From Batkoa obscura (taxonomy: Eukaryota > Entomophthoromycota > Entomophthoromycetes > Entomophthorales > Batkoaceae): DNA of 64,000 nt. A model generated the notes under the pieces. The model made no database searches. It was given only the letters and a program-made list of their open reading frames with translations, and was not told the DNA's origin. Of this stretch, positions 34,007-46,377 are shown in pieces. The first letter of the stretch is position 1. Each line of letters begins with the position of its first letter. Where the stretch lies: contig JASVEC010000014.1 in assembly GCA_030770535.1 (NCBI GenBank), forward strand, positions 186,001-250,000, written 5' to 3'. The translations under genes were made by a program, and so were the position numbers.

Positions 34007-34490
34007 GTACTTGAAAAAATAGAAAAGTGTAAAATATTGCTCTGTCAGCCCCATGGTTAATTATAGCATAATAATCGTCTAAGCCGTTGTATTCTTGAGT
34101 TTAGAGACAATCAATCTCACGCTCTTAGTTTGATTTGCTATGAGAATTTCTAGCTTCATCTCAAAGAATATTATCTTCTTGTTTTGATATTTATACTTTT
34201 CAGAGTATAAAACAAATTTTAGAACACAATAATTCAAGGCTTTTTTAGCTGAATTATTCCCTGATATATCAAACATTTAATAAAACCACTAAGTTTACTT
34301 AATAGTATTTTACGTAGATTTTACATTAGTATTGTCTATTATATTTGTTTTACATAGTCTGTAGCCTATTACGTGCTATTCTTTATAATCTAAGTTTATC
34401 TTAGTCACATAAACTAAGACCTTTCGACTTATGGTGTAGTCAACCAGGCAATAGCTATTTTTGATTCCAATTACTGAGTACCAGATTTCA

Positions 34491-34533
34491 CAAAAGTAAT
34501 GAGATCAAAAAAACATCCTCATATATAAGAAAA
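34491..34533 (-). mobile_element. Truncated TA-flanked element, fragment M11
   Basis: Only about 40 bp of one end is recognisable: AAAAGTAATGAGATCAAAAA then ACATCCTCA-TA. The other half is absent or too diverged to see. Confidence 0.6.
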
Positions 34534-34679
34534 GGTTTGGGTAATTTGGATAATTCAGTCTCTAGTTTTAAAAGTATTAGGTCAAAAGCTCTGAAATATA
34601 GACGAAAGCCTTAGAGTAAAGAATTAAGAGGCTGAGAGAGCTGGTAACTTTATATCTGTAAGTTTAAGCTATGAATCCA

Positions 34680-34782
34680 TATGAAGACGTATTTCTATGT
34701 TCAAGAATTCTACTAATAAAATTTCTGCTCAAATAGTGCTTAAAGGATGGAAAAAGTAATGAAGCCAGAAAAAACATCCATA
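34680..34782 (-). mobile_element. TA-flanked element, copy M12
   Basis: TA-TGAAGACG to ACATCCA-TA; core GCTCAAATAGTGCTTAAAGG in reverse. Both termini are diverged. Confidence 0.8.
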
Positions 34783-35232
34783 TATATTAATATCCTTTTC
34801 AGGTTAGATTTTCATCTCCTTTTAATTCTAATTATTATTATTACAATTTGGGTTCAGTAATCGATTATGAATTAGAAATTCTAAACCCCCTCAATAAAGA
34901 TAGCCTTATCAACACATTCTATGGTACAATACTTTTAAAGATGAGCTCGTTCTCACAAATGAAAGAACTGGTCACTATTTCCTAATCTCTCTTACATACA
35001 TTTTATTGGAATTTTTCTCAAATAAAACACAAAGGCTGAAAGACTTTGAATTAAAAATAATATTTTATAGCTTGATTTAAATTTTTTTAAAATTACTATA
35101 TAGCATGATGATTTTAAAAAAAACCGTGGCTAGATATCAATCATTCAATGCTCTTAAATTACTAACTTGCAAAGCTTTAACATTATGATAATAGTATTAT
35201 CGATTTTTTGTGAATGACTAAAAATTTCAGTA

Positions 35233-35336
35233 TATGGGAGTGAATGTTTTTTTAACTTCATTATTTTTTCCATTTTTAAGCGCTATTTAAGCGGAAAAAT
35301 TGCTAGAATTCTTAAACACAAAAATACATCCCCATA
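35233..35336 (+). mobile_element. TA-flanked element, copy M13
   Basis: TA-TGGGAGTG to CATCCCCA-TA with core TTAAGCGCTATTTAAGCGG. It lies about 105 bp beyond the 3' end of the kelch pseudogene. Confidence 0.9.
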
Positions 35337-35441
35337 TAATAACTACTATTGACATGTGGTGAATCGGTCAGTTCAATAAAAATAGGTTCTGTGATAAAAG
35401 TTAGAGGCTTATGTTTGATTTATATTTATATACTATTAATA

Positions 35442-36634
35442 TTATAGCTGTCCTATTACTAAAATAACACCAAAGATGCCACCTAAGATGATCCCAATTA
35501 ATGAATTATTATTATTATTATTTATAGTGCTCTTATGAATATTTTTTGATCTTAGATCATTTTCCTCATTTTGATCCATTGAAAGCGTACCATCTACTTG
35601 CATCCAGTCAGTTACATTAAATAGTTGAATTCTATTTGAACTTTCCGAAATATTTAAAGAAACATAAATGTTTGTTCCATTGTTGAACAAGCGTGTGCTA
35701 ATAACATACTTATCAAAGGAGTTATTAGATACTTTTTATAAGTATCAAGACATCCACATGCAATGAATATAGCTGTTTTATTTAATCCTCTAAAACCCTT
35801 TAATTGGAATTGAAACTCATAAATCCTAACTTGAATAGTGCTACAAGAATCAAAAATAAAATAAACTGAGTCAGTGGATTTTATTATAGAAAAACTTGGA
35901 TGCTTGGAAAAACCAATGCTATATTTCTTTACCTTATGTGATGTCAAATCTAATTCATATGATAATTTAATATTACTAATGAACTTTGATTTATTTCTTG
36001 ATTTTTTGAAAAGTATAATTTGTTATTATCAACGAATCGTTGATATATAAAGTAATCTTCGTTCCACTTATGAATTGTTTTATCTCATTAGTTTAAATAT
36101 TGAATAATACTAATTTCATTCATAAATAAAGTCCATTAACAATATATATTCTTTGCATTTTTCTCATCCTGTAATACATTAAAGCAAGCATTACAAGGGA
36201 TTTAATGCTTTTCAGGAATAGGCATATTATATACATATTAAGGTTGAGTGGTATTATGTTCGCTATGCCATTCCTTCTTTTTAATATCAAAATAGTTATA
36301 ATATAGCATTGGTTCTGGTTTATATTGGTCAAAATGAATCAACATCCTATTGGCAACAGAGAATAGTCTATCTAATGGATCTAAAAAAATTGACGAATTT
36401 GGCATGCTATGTATGTGCTTCCTATCCCATGGTATTAACAATTAACTTAGCTCCTCCTTTCAAATTCAATTTAAATAATTGTTTATTATACTTTTTTGTA
36501 TTTCTATTTGGTATATGAACCTCTCTGCCCAAGTAATATAATTCGTCATCTACTATAGTGCATTTACGACTACCTACCCTTGGTAATGTTACATTGATTT
36601 CAAAAAATAAAATATGAATAAAAAACAATAGCAA
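35442..36634 (-). pseudogene. Broken kelch-repeat membrane-protein gene
   Basis: On the minus strand an N-terminal hydrophobic start (MLLFFIHILFFEINVTLP) leads into kelch-like segments (SRKCTIVDDELYYLG, KQLFKLNLKGG, MPNSSIFLDPLDRLF, PMLYYNYFDIKKKEW, MRKMQRIYIVNGLY). Further on lie DLTSHKVKKYSIGFSKHP and a C-terminal section with an Asn run and a membrane helix (SLIGIILGGIFGVILVIG). Fungal secreted or membrane-anchored kelch/galactose-oxidase-like proteins have this layout. The pieces lie in different frames with stops between them, and no set of normal introns joins all of them. A host pseudogene fits best; a real gene with several small introns is not fully excluded. Confidence 0.6.
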
Positions 36635-37586
36635 TTAAATACAAAAACAACCTTGATTTTTAAGCTAAATTTTATTTTGAAAAGTTCCAATCAGAGCTTA
36701 TTAGGAACTTTTAGAAGTTGGGAACATTTAAGACATTGCAATGAAACGATAAGATATGGAAAATAATAGGAACTATTCAATTGATTTAATAAAATTCATA
36801 TAGCTTCATTTTGTCAAATTTATTATAATACAAAAGTAAGTTTAAAGGCTTGGTTAGAATTGTAACCAAATCTTCCCAGTTTGCCTTGGGCTCAGAAATT
36901 CGCAAAAATTTTTATGCTTATCTTCTAATCCTATATTTTGTCACTGATCTATGGACTTTCTATCCCTTATGTGCAAAGTTATTGGTTAAAATTTATCCGC
37001 TCCCTTCTATACTACCTCTTTTGTTTCATGTCTGGGTTAAAATATTAAATATATCTAGGTCTATTATAATTTTTCTCTTCCTAAAATACAGAAGTTAGAA
37101 TCGGAAAAACTTCTAGCTTCTTAAATAGAGCCCTTTTACCTCATCTTTCCCTTTATTTCTCCTAACTTTTGTCTCTTTTCTCTGATGCTTATTCAATATT
37201 TGAATAAAGTACTTTAGTTTTCAAGTTTTCAAAATTTTAAAATAAGAAATCTAGTATACTATTTCTTAGTTTTAAGCTTGAATTATTGTATTAAATTTAA
37301 TTGAATAGTAATACCAAAAGTAGAGTTAATTTTATAATCAAATGTATATAGTAAGACTTAGTTTGTTTTAATATACTAAAATTATCTTATTATTGTTTGT
37401 TTTGAAACTATATTATATTTTAAACAACACCTATTTTTATTCTAAAAGGATCCGAACTTGGTTTTTTTATGCATAATTTATCAAATCAGATTCAAAATTT
37501 AATTTAATCCAGATTAATTTTTGATGTCTATCTTTTTTTGAATTTATAACTCAAAAATTATCAACTTTTAAATTCTGATATAAATA
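36635..37586. other. Spacer upstream of the WD40-bromodomain gene
   Basis: About 950 bp. A less A/T-rich part at 36850-37200 has a chance reading frame (36850-37098) with hydrophobic content but no recognisable domain. No element copy is present. The last 200 bp should carry the promoter of the next gene. Confidence 0.45.
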
Positions 37587-40500
37587 ATGCTACATACAGA
37601 GTTAATAAGGGAATATTTAAGTGCTATACTCTTATTCCTTTATACTAGTCAATTGTATGGATTTTATTATCCATTATTGGAGTTAGTAGCTTTATATCCT
37701 CACTTGTATTTTGAAAAGGAAGATATAATAGAAGATGTAGATACACTTAAGCAAAGAATAGTGAGTAGTTAATTTAACCTATAATTTTAATTTTAATCAG
37801 CTATTAGCAAGAGGAAATTAAGCGAAATTCAGGAGGCGATAAGGTATATCGGTTAATAAGAAAGGTGGTAAGCCTTCATGAGGGGGGTAATTTAAAAAAG
37901 ATTACACCATTTTTGCCTAAAAGTATGCGATATTATTTTGATACTTTCATGGTCGAGTTTTTTGATAAAAAAGTTATTGAACGAAAAACTGTCAATTCAA
38001 GCGAGAATAATGTTTCTGATCCACATATGTCGACATTTAGTAACAGTTTGCCTTACTCGAATATAAGAAATTTCAAATTAACAAAGAGTATTTTTTATTT
38101 TTTATTTTTTTCATATTTAACTTTTTTAGATTTATTTAATAAAAATTTATATCCTTCAGTAAACAATCTATCATTAAAATCAATAGAGCACATAGAACTT
38201 TACTCCAAATATGATAAAATCGATAATGTAAATTTTATAATTATTTTTGAAAAAATCTCAATTTCTACATTTAGGTCGTAAAATTATTAGGTCATATCCA
38301 CCCTGTCTTTAATGTTAAATATGATTTATTCGCAAATAGACTTATTACTGTACATTTTAATATAAAACTATAAGAGATGTAGCTAATTTTTAATAAAGGG
38401 CTCTGATGACGGTTCAATAAAAGTTTGGGATATTGAAACTGGATTTCTTATATTCACATTAAAAGGCCATTATTCTCCAATTTCAGATATGATGATGTTG
38501 AAGAACACGAATCTATTATTGTCGTGTGATTCTTATGGCTTTATTGTAGTTTGGGACCTTGGAACTGGAAAAATAGTAGCGAAAAAGTTATTACTGGTAT
38601 GTTTATAGCTATAAGTATTTGCTTTAACTAAAAATATTAGGAAGGCGGCAATATAAGTAGTGTGTATTTTTTCCCATATAATTACGATAAGCAAATAAGT
38701 TTATGTGCTACTACCCAAAAAGGAACGTGTCATATATTTACATTTAAAGAAAAGACGTTTGAATTTGATTTATTAAAATGTAAAGTTGTTGCTAATCCTA
38801 CTTATGGAGACAAATCTATTCTGACTGCAGCAATGAATTCTACTGGTACTATATATGCTTTTGGTGGCGAAGATTTTATGATCAACATATTTATGCCTGA
38901 GCTCAAGAGTTCTTTAGAAGACTTAAATGAAGTTGCATTTGAAAACAAAGCAGGTGCACTTAAGTGGGAATTACCACGGCTGGCTAAAATTTTATATGGA
39001 CACACAGGTTTTATAGCATCCTTATTTTTTAATGGGGATGGTACGAGACTTTTATCTGCGTGAGTTTATTATTTTTTAAGACTTTAATCATTAAACTTTA
39101 AATCAGTGCTAATGATCAATCTGCTCGTATTTGGAGCTACTATCCGGATACTCAAGAATGGTATTCATTAATTTTAGGGGAAGAAATGGACCTTTCTAAG
39201 GATGACGGTAGCCTTTAATTATTTTTTATAGCATAACAATACCAATATCTTTTAGGAAAAGTAAGAGAGTTGAAGAAGGGATTTGAGGTAAAAGAGCATG
39301 CTGCGATTGATATGGATAAGATAGTAGGAGAGCTAATTTGGGCAAGTAATGATGATTTAGTTATAGTTACTTATTTTACGGGAGCTATAAGGGTAAACCT
39401 TATTGGACATAAACGCCGTTGGCGATCTAATTGAATTTTAGGTATTTTGCTCACATTCCGGAAAATTCCTACGAAAAATAGAAGGCTTTACAGATCGAGT
39501 ACAAATATTATTAGCAAATCCAAAAAATAAAAATATAATATTAGCTGCTGGTTATGATGGAAATATCATGCTTTTTGATTGTACTAATGGGGCAGCTTTA
39601 AAAAGTAATCAATTATTGTTGATTTTTGCAAAACTAATCAGTTATAGAATGGAAGTTTGAAGAAATATTTATTTCAGGTGAATTTGCACCCAATGGTAAT
39701 AATCTCTAATAATATTAGGCCTTTACTAATCTTATTCAGGCCTCGGTTTTTCTTTAGGCTGTGATTCAGGTTCAGTGTATATTTATGAGGAAATTGACTC
39801 AGGTAGAGTCAGAGAATTTAAGATGAAAGATAAATATCAAGCATTTGAACCTGACTTTGTTAACGTTCCTCCTATTGAATCGTTTCCTACCCCAGGAACT
39901 GTTAATTATAGAAATGTAGGTATAATGTATATATTCATAACTATCTCCAATATAACTAAACTTGGCATAGTTCTTTAAAGAATACTCTTTGAGAGATTTT
40001 GATAATAATAGATACGACACTAATATATTACCTCCTGACAACTTTGGTAAGAAAAGCTTCTTTTTTCAAGAGTTAGTGGATTTAATAATTCAATTGCTTA
40101 GGTATCAAATATTTGGACAAAAGGTATTATTTAGAGACGACGATTGACTATGCACTAAGAGAATTGAGATTAAGCCATTACAGATGGTAATGATTTGTTA
40201 TAGTTGGTATTGTTTACTTATTTTTTCTTTAGGCCTGCTCTTAAATCTCAGTTTGCTGAGTAATTTATCTAAATATTTTTTTTATTTAATTCTAACTATT
40301 TTTAAAGCCCAGAAAAATATCAATACAGAAAGTTCAAGAGATTGCATGATACAAAAATTCCAGAAGATGTGCTTGAAATCATGAATGAACCCGTAGAACT
40401 CCCGCCTTCTCCTAATAATGATCCAGATTTTATACTGGAAGATAACGAAGAAAATAACTTAGAGTTTGATTTTGATGAAGAAGAGGAAGAAGATGGAGAA

Positions 40501-42522
40501 GAGGAGCGATATGATAGTTCTGAAAGTGATGAATATGTGCCAAAAAGCAAAGTAAATACTAATGCAATAAAAAGAGAAGGATTAAGAAGTCCAAAATCCT
40601 CGTTTAACAAACGCTTTAAGAGAAAAAATAGACTAGTAATATTATCCATTAATTTAAAAAATAGTAACTTATATATCTAGATTAACTCGGATGATGATGA
40701 AACAGAAGATGAATCAAAAACATCTGAAAGTGCTGAAGAGGCTGAAGTAGATTTATCAGCTATGACGGAATACCCAATTCCAAATAGTAGTAGTTTAAAT
40801 CGCCCTTACGTGAAAACATTAAAACCCGAACTTGATAAATACTTTCCTCAAATTGAAGATGAAGTTGTTTATTTACGTTCAGGACATCAAGAATTTATTG
40901 ACAATATAGATCCGGTTTACAAATCGATATTTAATCTTAACATACTGCCTTACATCAAATTCCCCGATTTAACCTTTGCTGAAATAGGAAGAGTGATTGC
41001 TATCATTTATAAAGTAACTGATAATAAATTGACAGCAACTATAAAGATTCGACTTCAGAGCAATAATAAAGTTATTAATGTTGAGTTGAATGAGGATTTC
41101 CCTAGATTTCTTGTGGAAAAAAGATTCTTTGATCTTGCAATGGATCGAGGATATCTAATTGGTACTGAAATTTGCACTATCAAAGAGATAGATATCTGTC
41201 TTAAAGTTGATAATTTATATTATACTGTTGATCCTTGGAACCAAATTTGGTAATTCAAATAATTTTGTTTATTTATGGTATTCATTAATGTATCATTTAT
41301 TAAGCTCTAACGACAAAAAATATGGGAAATGGGAAATCAGTAGTTATCCATTTAAAGAGGGACCTTATTTTAAATATGAGATGGATAACCTTGGACAAGA
41401 AACCACAGAAAATTATAAAAAAGTTGTAGAACAACTTATGTACAACGAAGATTTTGTAAACTTTATCAATATGGTAGATTTGGCAGTTTATTTCAATTAC
41501 TTTAATCTTGTTGCCTATCCTATGTTTTTACGGCTAATCTATACTCGTTTATTAAATAATTACTACCGTTCGGAACAGGCGATTGCTAGGGATATCAAAC
41601 AGATTCAGATTGCTGCTAAAGCATATAATAGGCATGACTCAGAAATTGTAAGGCTGTCGAATGAACTTCAGATTGTTTTTAATGAGCTAGTTAATAGTAA
41701 GTGAATTTAATGGCAATATAGAAAAGTAATTAATTTTTTACGATAGAGTTAGTTAAGGTTGCTCAGTTAGATGCTTTATATAGTGAAGAAGAAGATAATG
41801 AAGGCACTTCAAATAAAATGAGATCTGAGAACGACATTGATTCTGATCAAGAAGTGATTAAAATAAGTAACAGAAGAGGTAAGAAAGTGATAACCATTAA
41901 TTCCGAAAGTGAAGCTGGGTCGAACAGTAATAAAACAGATTCAAGCACTAAACCTAAAGAAGATCTATCTCGAACTAATCTGAGGAAGGGAAGAAAAGGA
42001 AGACCAAAGGAGAAGGACACTGACTTTGAGCCTGAAAGTACTCCATCTTCAAGTGCTTCTAGCTACTCAGAAGTTCCAGAAGACAAACCAAAAAATAAAT
42101 CAAAATTAAAAGGGTTTGTTGTTGGGGAAGATAATGAAGATCAATCGTCTGAGTTTTGTATTCAAAGCAATGAGGGTACTGAAGAAGATAGTTTGGGTAG
42201 TTATGGAAGTTCCGATCAACCCACGAAAAAAAGAACATATAACGGTAAATCCAGTAATAGTAGGGGTAGAGGTAGAGGAAGAGGCAGAGGGGGAAGTAGA
42301 AGGGGAAGGAATGGGGCCGAAAGAGATACAGTGAATAATGTACGAAGTCAAAGAAACCTTCGCGCCACTAGAGCTGATAATAGTCAAGCATCTGGATCTA
42401 ACACTATAGATATGGAATCTGAAGAAGAATACGAGTCTGGGAGGGGCAAAAGGAAATTAAGAAGGAAATCGACTATCAATTATTGTGAATTACAGGATGG
42501 TAATGATGAAGATATCGAATAA
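37587..42522 (+). CDS. WD40-repeat bromodomain protein of the BRWD/PHIP family
   Basis: A multi-exon gene (more than ten short introns, e.g. 37761-37807, 38228-38274, 38350-38398, 38597-38640, 41250-41304). The N-terminus (MLHTELIREYLSAILLFLYT) resembles the BRWD helical start. WD repeats include VVKLLGHIHPVFNVKYD, GSDDGSIKVWDIETG, CDSYGFIVVWDLGTG, YGHTGFIASLFFNGDGTRLL, NDQSARIWSYYPD, AAGYDGNIMLFDCTNG and LGCDSGSVYIYEE. An acidic linker leads to the BRWD-specific domain (DEVVYLRSGHQEFIDNI), which in human PHIP belongs to the module that reads methylated H3K4. One bromodomain follows (VAYPMFLRLIYTRLLNNYY, with Asn in AYNRHDSEIV). The tail has an acidic/basic and RG-rich stretch (GRGRGRGRGG). 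A nuclear chromatin-reader role is inferred from the family. No second bromodomain is visible. Confidence 0.9.
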
Positions 42523-42810
42523 AATTAATTTAATAAAGTAAAATAAAAATATATTGTAGCATATTATTTGAGCATGTATTTACTAAAAAAGACTGTAATG
42601 TTAGTAGTTAAACCTAAGTATTAAAAATTTTATATCTTATTTGTTTTGACGTTCTGTTCATTGTATACGTTAAAATTTTAAACTAATAGCTTAACTCTAA
42701 AATAAAAACATGTCTGCATTCTAAAAAAAACATTGTATAAAAATAAAATTAATGTTTAAAAAAATTATAAATTTAAAGAGCATTTTTATCTAAATAGATG
42801 GCTTAACCCA

Positions 42811-43587
42811 TTAACTTATAAATTGTTTTTGTACCTGAACTTTTTTAAGTTTAGCTGATGCATCATCATCCAAAAACCAGTATAATTGACCATGAGTAGG
42901 GTTAACTTGAGCAGCTGGAATACTTGAGTCTTTTTGGTCCAAAATACGTTCAAGCATATCCGCTTTATTATCACCAGTAACTACAAAGGCTACTGCATTA
43001 GCATGATTGAGGATAGGCATTGTAAATGTAATACGCTTTGGTGGAGGCTTGGGTGAGTCTTCGATTGGGGCAACCCAGACGTCTTTTTCTTGTAAGAGTG
43101 GATGACCTGGAAATAAAGAGCAAGTGTGACCGTCAGGCCCGATACCTAAAAAGATTAAATCAAAAGTAGGGAATCGTACCTCGTTTTTATCGTTGAACAC
43201 TTTAACCATGGTACGCTCATAATCGTCTGCAGCTTCTTCAACGTTGTTAACATGCTCAGGATTTAGAGTATAGATTTGTTCTTGGGGGATACTGGTGTAT
43301 TGTAATAACTCCTTTTTGGCTAATAAATAATTAGAATCATTATGATCTAATGGTACCAATCTCTCATCAGCAAAAAATACGTGCCATTTTGAGTAGTCGA
43401 CTTCTTTGTTATCTTTTAAAACTTTAGCTAAAGTGTTTGGTAATGAGCCTCCACTTAAAGCAATAGTAAAACGCCCGTGTTGTTTAATGGAGTGGTTAGA
43501 GCAGCGAGTTACTAACTTGTTTAAGGCGTCGCTGACATGGTCAATTGTAGTGAAGCTAAAAATCAGAGGTTCGGTATGTTGATTCAT
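42811..43587 (-). CDS. 6-phosphogluconolactonase
   Basis: Intronless, 258 residues, the usual family length. Hydrolyses 6-phosphogluconolactone to 6-phosphogluconate in the oxidative pentose phosphate pathway, making NADPH production irreversible. Diagnostic motifs are FTIALSGGSLPNTLAKVL (phosphate-binding loop), WHVFFADERLVPLDHNDSN, DLIFLGIGPDGHTCSLFPGH and RITFTMPILNHANAVAFVVT. No targeting signal, so cytosolic. Similar to yeast SOL3/SOL4. Downstream of the BRWD gene in convergent orientation, 288 bp apart. Confidence 0.97.
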   Translation of the reverse strand: MNQHTEPLIFSFTTIDHVSDALNKLVTRCSNHSIKQHGRFTIALSGGSLPNTLAKVLKDNKEVDYSKWHVFFADERLVPLDHNDSNYLLAKKELLQYTSIPQEQIYTLNPEHVNNVEEAADDYERTMVKVFNDKNEVRFPTFDLIFLGIGPDGHTCSLFPGHPLLQEKDVWVAPIEDSPKPPPKRITFTMPILNHANAVAFVVTGDNKADMLERILDQKDSSIPAAQVNPTHGQLYWFLDDDASAKLKKVQVQKQFIS

Positions 43588-44085
43588 TTTTAAATATTAA
43601 ATGAGCATGAGATTGATCAATTTCTGGTTTATATACTTTTGGTAAAGTCAGTGACGTAAATCTGAAGTTAGTGAGTGGCAGTTTGAATATATATGATTGG
43701 CTGTTTTATGTTTTAACTTTGAGACCATTGGACAATTATCCTTGATGATTTGTAAGCTTTAAAATAGGAATTTAAGAATGATTTAATTTTTTCATATTAC
43801 TGTTATCATGTAAGATGATATATTTCAATTAAATAAAGGGTACTACGATTATTTTATAAAAAATTATACTAAAATGAGTAAAGCTTGAGATTTGCTATAA
43901 AACTAGTTTTGAACATAAAAATATTTTTTAAAACAGTTTTTATGGACAGCTAATATTTAATTGCACTTATAAAAGTTAAAAATACAATTTATTAAATAAT
44001 CAAAGCACTAATAAAATATGATTACAATTTTATCAAATTTCAAAAAAAAAATACAAAATAACTTTCAACTTATTGTATTAGCTTA
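43588..44085. other. Spacer upstream of 6-phosphogluconolactonase
   Basis: About 500 bp of A/T-rich DNA; the first 150 bp next to the start codon are less A/T-rich and likely carry the promoter. No repeat copy or other gene seen. Confidence 0.45.
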
Positions 44086-46184
44086 TTACTGTTCTTCGCT
44101 CTGTTTTAGTTCAAAAGTATAAGAATAGCAATTGAGGGCATCAAAGATACATGATTGGCTTATAGGAATATAATGTTTTGTAATGACTTTGGTTAACTCT
44201 TGAGCAACAAGACCACCGATCAAGGAAGAAGTAGTAGCCAAACCTTTCAAATGGGAATGTTTAAGAAGCACATCTAAGAACTCATTGAACTTGACATTTG
44301 ATTCAATCATTGAGATATATTTCGATGCATTATAATCGTTCAATAAACTTTTGCACATATCTATTATCTGCGTATTATCTTTTTCATTTGAATCTGGATC
44401 ATTCCCTATATAATTATGCAGCAATTAATGAGTTATTGTAATGATGATTAATATAATTACCTGGACATCTCAATGAAGAACTAATAATTTTATTGCGAGC
44501 TCTAATAATCAACCATAACCAAAGAGGTGACTCAGGGTCTTTAAGATCTGAAAGCTCAAGTAAATTTAAGCTATTATGTTTTGGCGAAGGTGAAGAATGA
44601 GCTGAATCCCACTCTAAGTGTAGTGGAATAGTCTCAGATAAATATAAATAATGGGCATTTTTACAAAATGTTTTTAATAAATCTTCTCCAATAACAATTT
44701 CATTATCATAGGATGCCTGTATATCATTTAAATGTTTTCTTACAGCTCTTAGATCAATTATACTTTGATTTTGATACAACTTTTGAAGTTTGATGTAATT
44801 ATCAGTGCTTGATTTCATATCCGGGATTGTGCCTGAAATTGGTAAATATTTGCTTTCTCCTTCATTTCTATAAAATTCGTATAATGCTCTTACTAGTACC
44901 CAAAATTCATTTGACTAATTTAAAATATAAATACAATTATTCAATATTAAATAAGCCTACTTGTGAGTTTATATACTGACATCTAGGATCTTTGAATAAG
45001 TCTAAAATGTCTTTAGAAACCTAATAATTATTTCATAAATATCTTGTATCTTATTATTTGCTAATTTAAGCCTACTTCTCTATAAGTGACTGACCCGTTA
45101 ATAGCGTTAATTGCTTCTTCAAAATTTTCTTCATCACTTGAAAGCATTCCTTTTTTAACGATTTCTTTCAACTCTTTTTTCTGACTATAATTACTAGGAA
45201 ACTTTAATCCATCTTCCTAAAGATATTTTAATAAATATTAAATTACTCCTTGGTATACTTACTCTTGATTCAGCCCATTTGTTAATGTAATATAATATGA
45301 TAATAGCATAAGGTATTTCCCCATGTAACTTTGATTCTTTTATATCTTCAAGATTCCCATAGTAAGTTTTTATATGATCCATCAATCCTACAATAGGCTT
45401 ATCTAACCTTAAATCATTTTTTAGGGCTTGATGAGTTTCAATAACTAAATAAATCCTATTTTAATTGATTAAGTAAAAATTATTGTTAAATATTACCTTC
45501 ATGATTAGAATATGAAATACGGAAATAACCAATGAACCCAAACACGTCAATAACAATCAATGGGATATTTAAAGCATGTAAAACGATAGAAAGTCGACGA
45601 ACAAATTCATCGTTGGCTCGAATATCCATACTGACTATTAAAGCACTACAATTGTCAAATAAGTCTACAGATGAAGCTGTTACATCAGTTGGATCCTAAA
45701 TTAAGTTTAACGATCATATTAATAACTATTTCTACTATTACTTTATCAATATAATGCCCTTCGACATTAGGGTTTAACTCTTTTAATAAATTAGCATTAA
45801 GTTGACCACGTTTTAAATTTTTTGAGCTTTCATTTTGTTGAATAAAGAAATCATTAGCTAAATCATGTTCAGTCACTTCTTTATCATCAATAATGGTAAA
45901 TGACCTTATTCCTATATGAAACATATAGTGTTAATTGTTTTTTTTAACTTGAATTATTTCGCTTACCGGCTAATATCATATTCTTCATACACTCAGAAGC
46001 TGCAGGTGAACATCCTAATACTAATATATTACTTGAAGCCAAAGCTTTTTGCCCAGATTCTGCCCATAACCTTAATAAAAAGTGAGAAAACACTTTTACT
46101 ATCTTTTGAATTACTTCTATACCTTAATTGCCTATCATATTTCCTAGTATATTGATCAGGTATCGTTGACTGTACATCACTCAT
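44086..46184 (-). CDS. ULA1: NEDD8-activating enzyme E1 regulatory subunit
   Basis: Begins MSDVQSTIPDQYTRKYDRQLR then, across an intron (donor GTATAG), LWAESGQKALASSNILVLGC, the classic start of the NAE1/APPBP1/Ula1 half of the heterodimeric NEDD8 E1. About eight exons follow. The Rossmann region has RSFTIIDDKEVTEHDLANDF, NCSALIVSMDIR and IVIDVFGFIGYFRISY. The C-terminus has GGLVAQELTKVITKHYIPIS and IFDALNCYSYTFEL, matching the conserved end of the subunit. It lacks the catalytic cysteine domain proper, as expected; UBA3 supplies that. It starts the pathway that modifies cullins. Confidence 0.93.
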
Positions 46185-46377
46185 TTTAATAATAAAAAAG
46201 CAATTTATTATTTTTCAAATATATTTGTAATGTCACCCTTTTAAAATGATTGGATAAAATACTGGATGATGAGTTTAAGTGATTTAGCAATTAAAATAAT
46301 ATAACTATATAAAAGCATGATTTAGATAGGTATTAAGTAAAAGATTAAAGTATATAATTGTCGAATATAAATTTTTA

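Larger units (their letters stand above)
33344..35441. other. Repeat-dense spacer
   Basis: About 2.1 kb with four near-full copies and one fragment of the 101-bp family (33611-35336). Two lie in opposite orientation 185 bp apart (33611 and 33901). A stretch at 34540-34680 is less A/T-rich (AAGAGGCTGAGAGAGCTGG) but has no readable frame. No intact gene. Confidence 0.6.

Noticed and set aside
36850-37098. 82-codon plus-strand frame before the BRWD gene
   Set aside because: Hydrophobic but repetitive composition, no start context and no domain; more likely chance.
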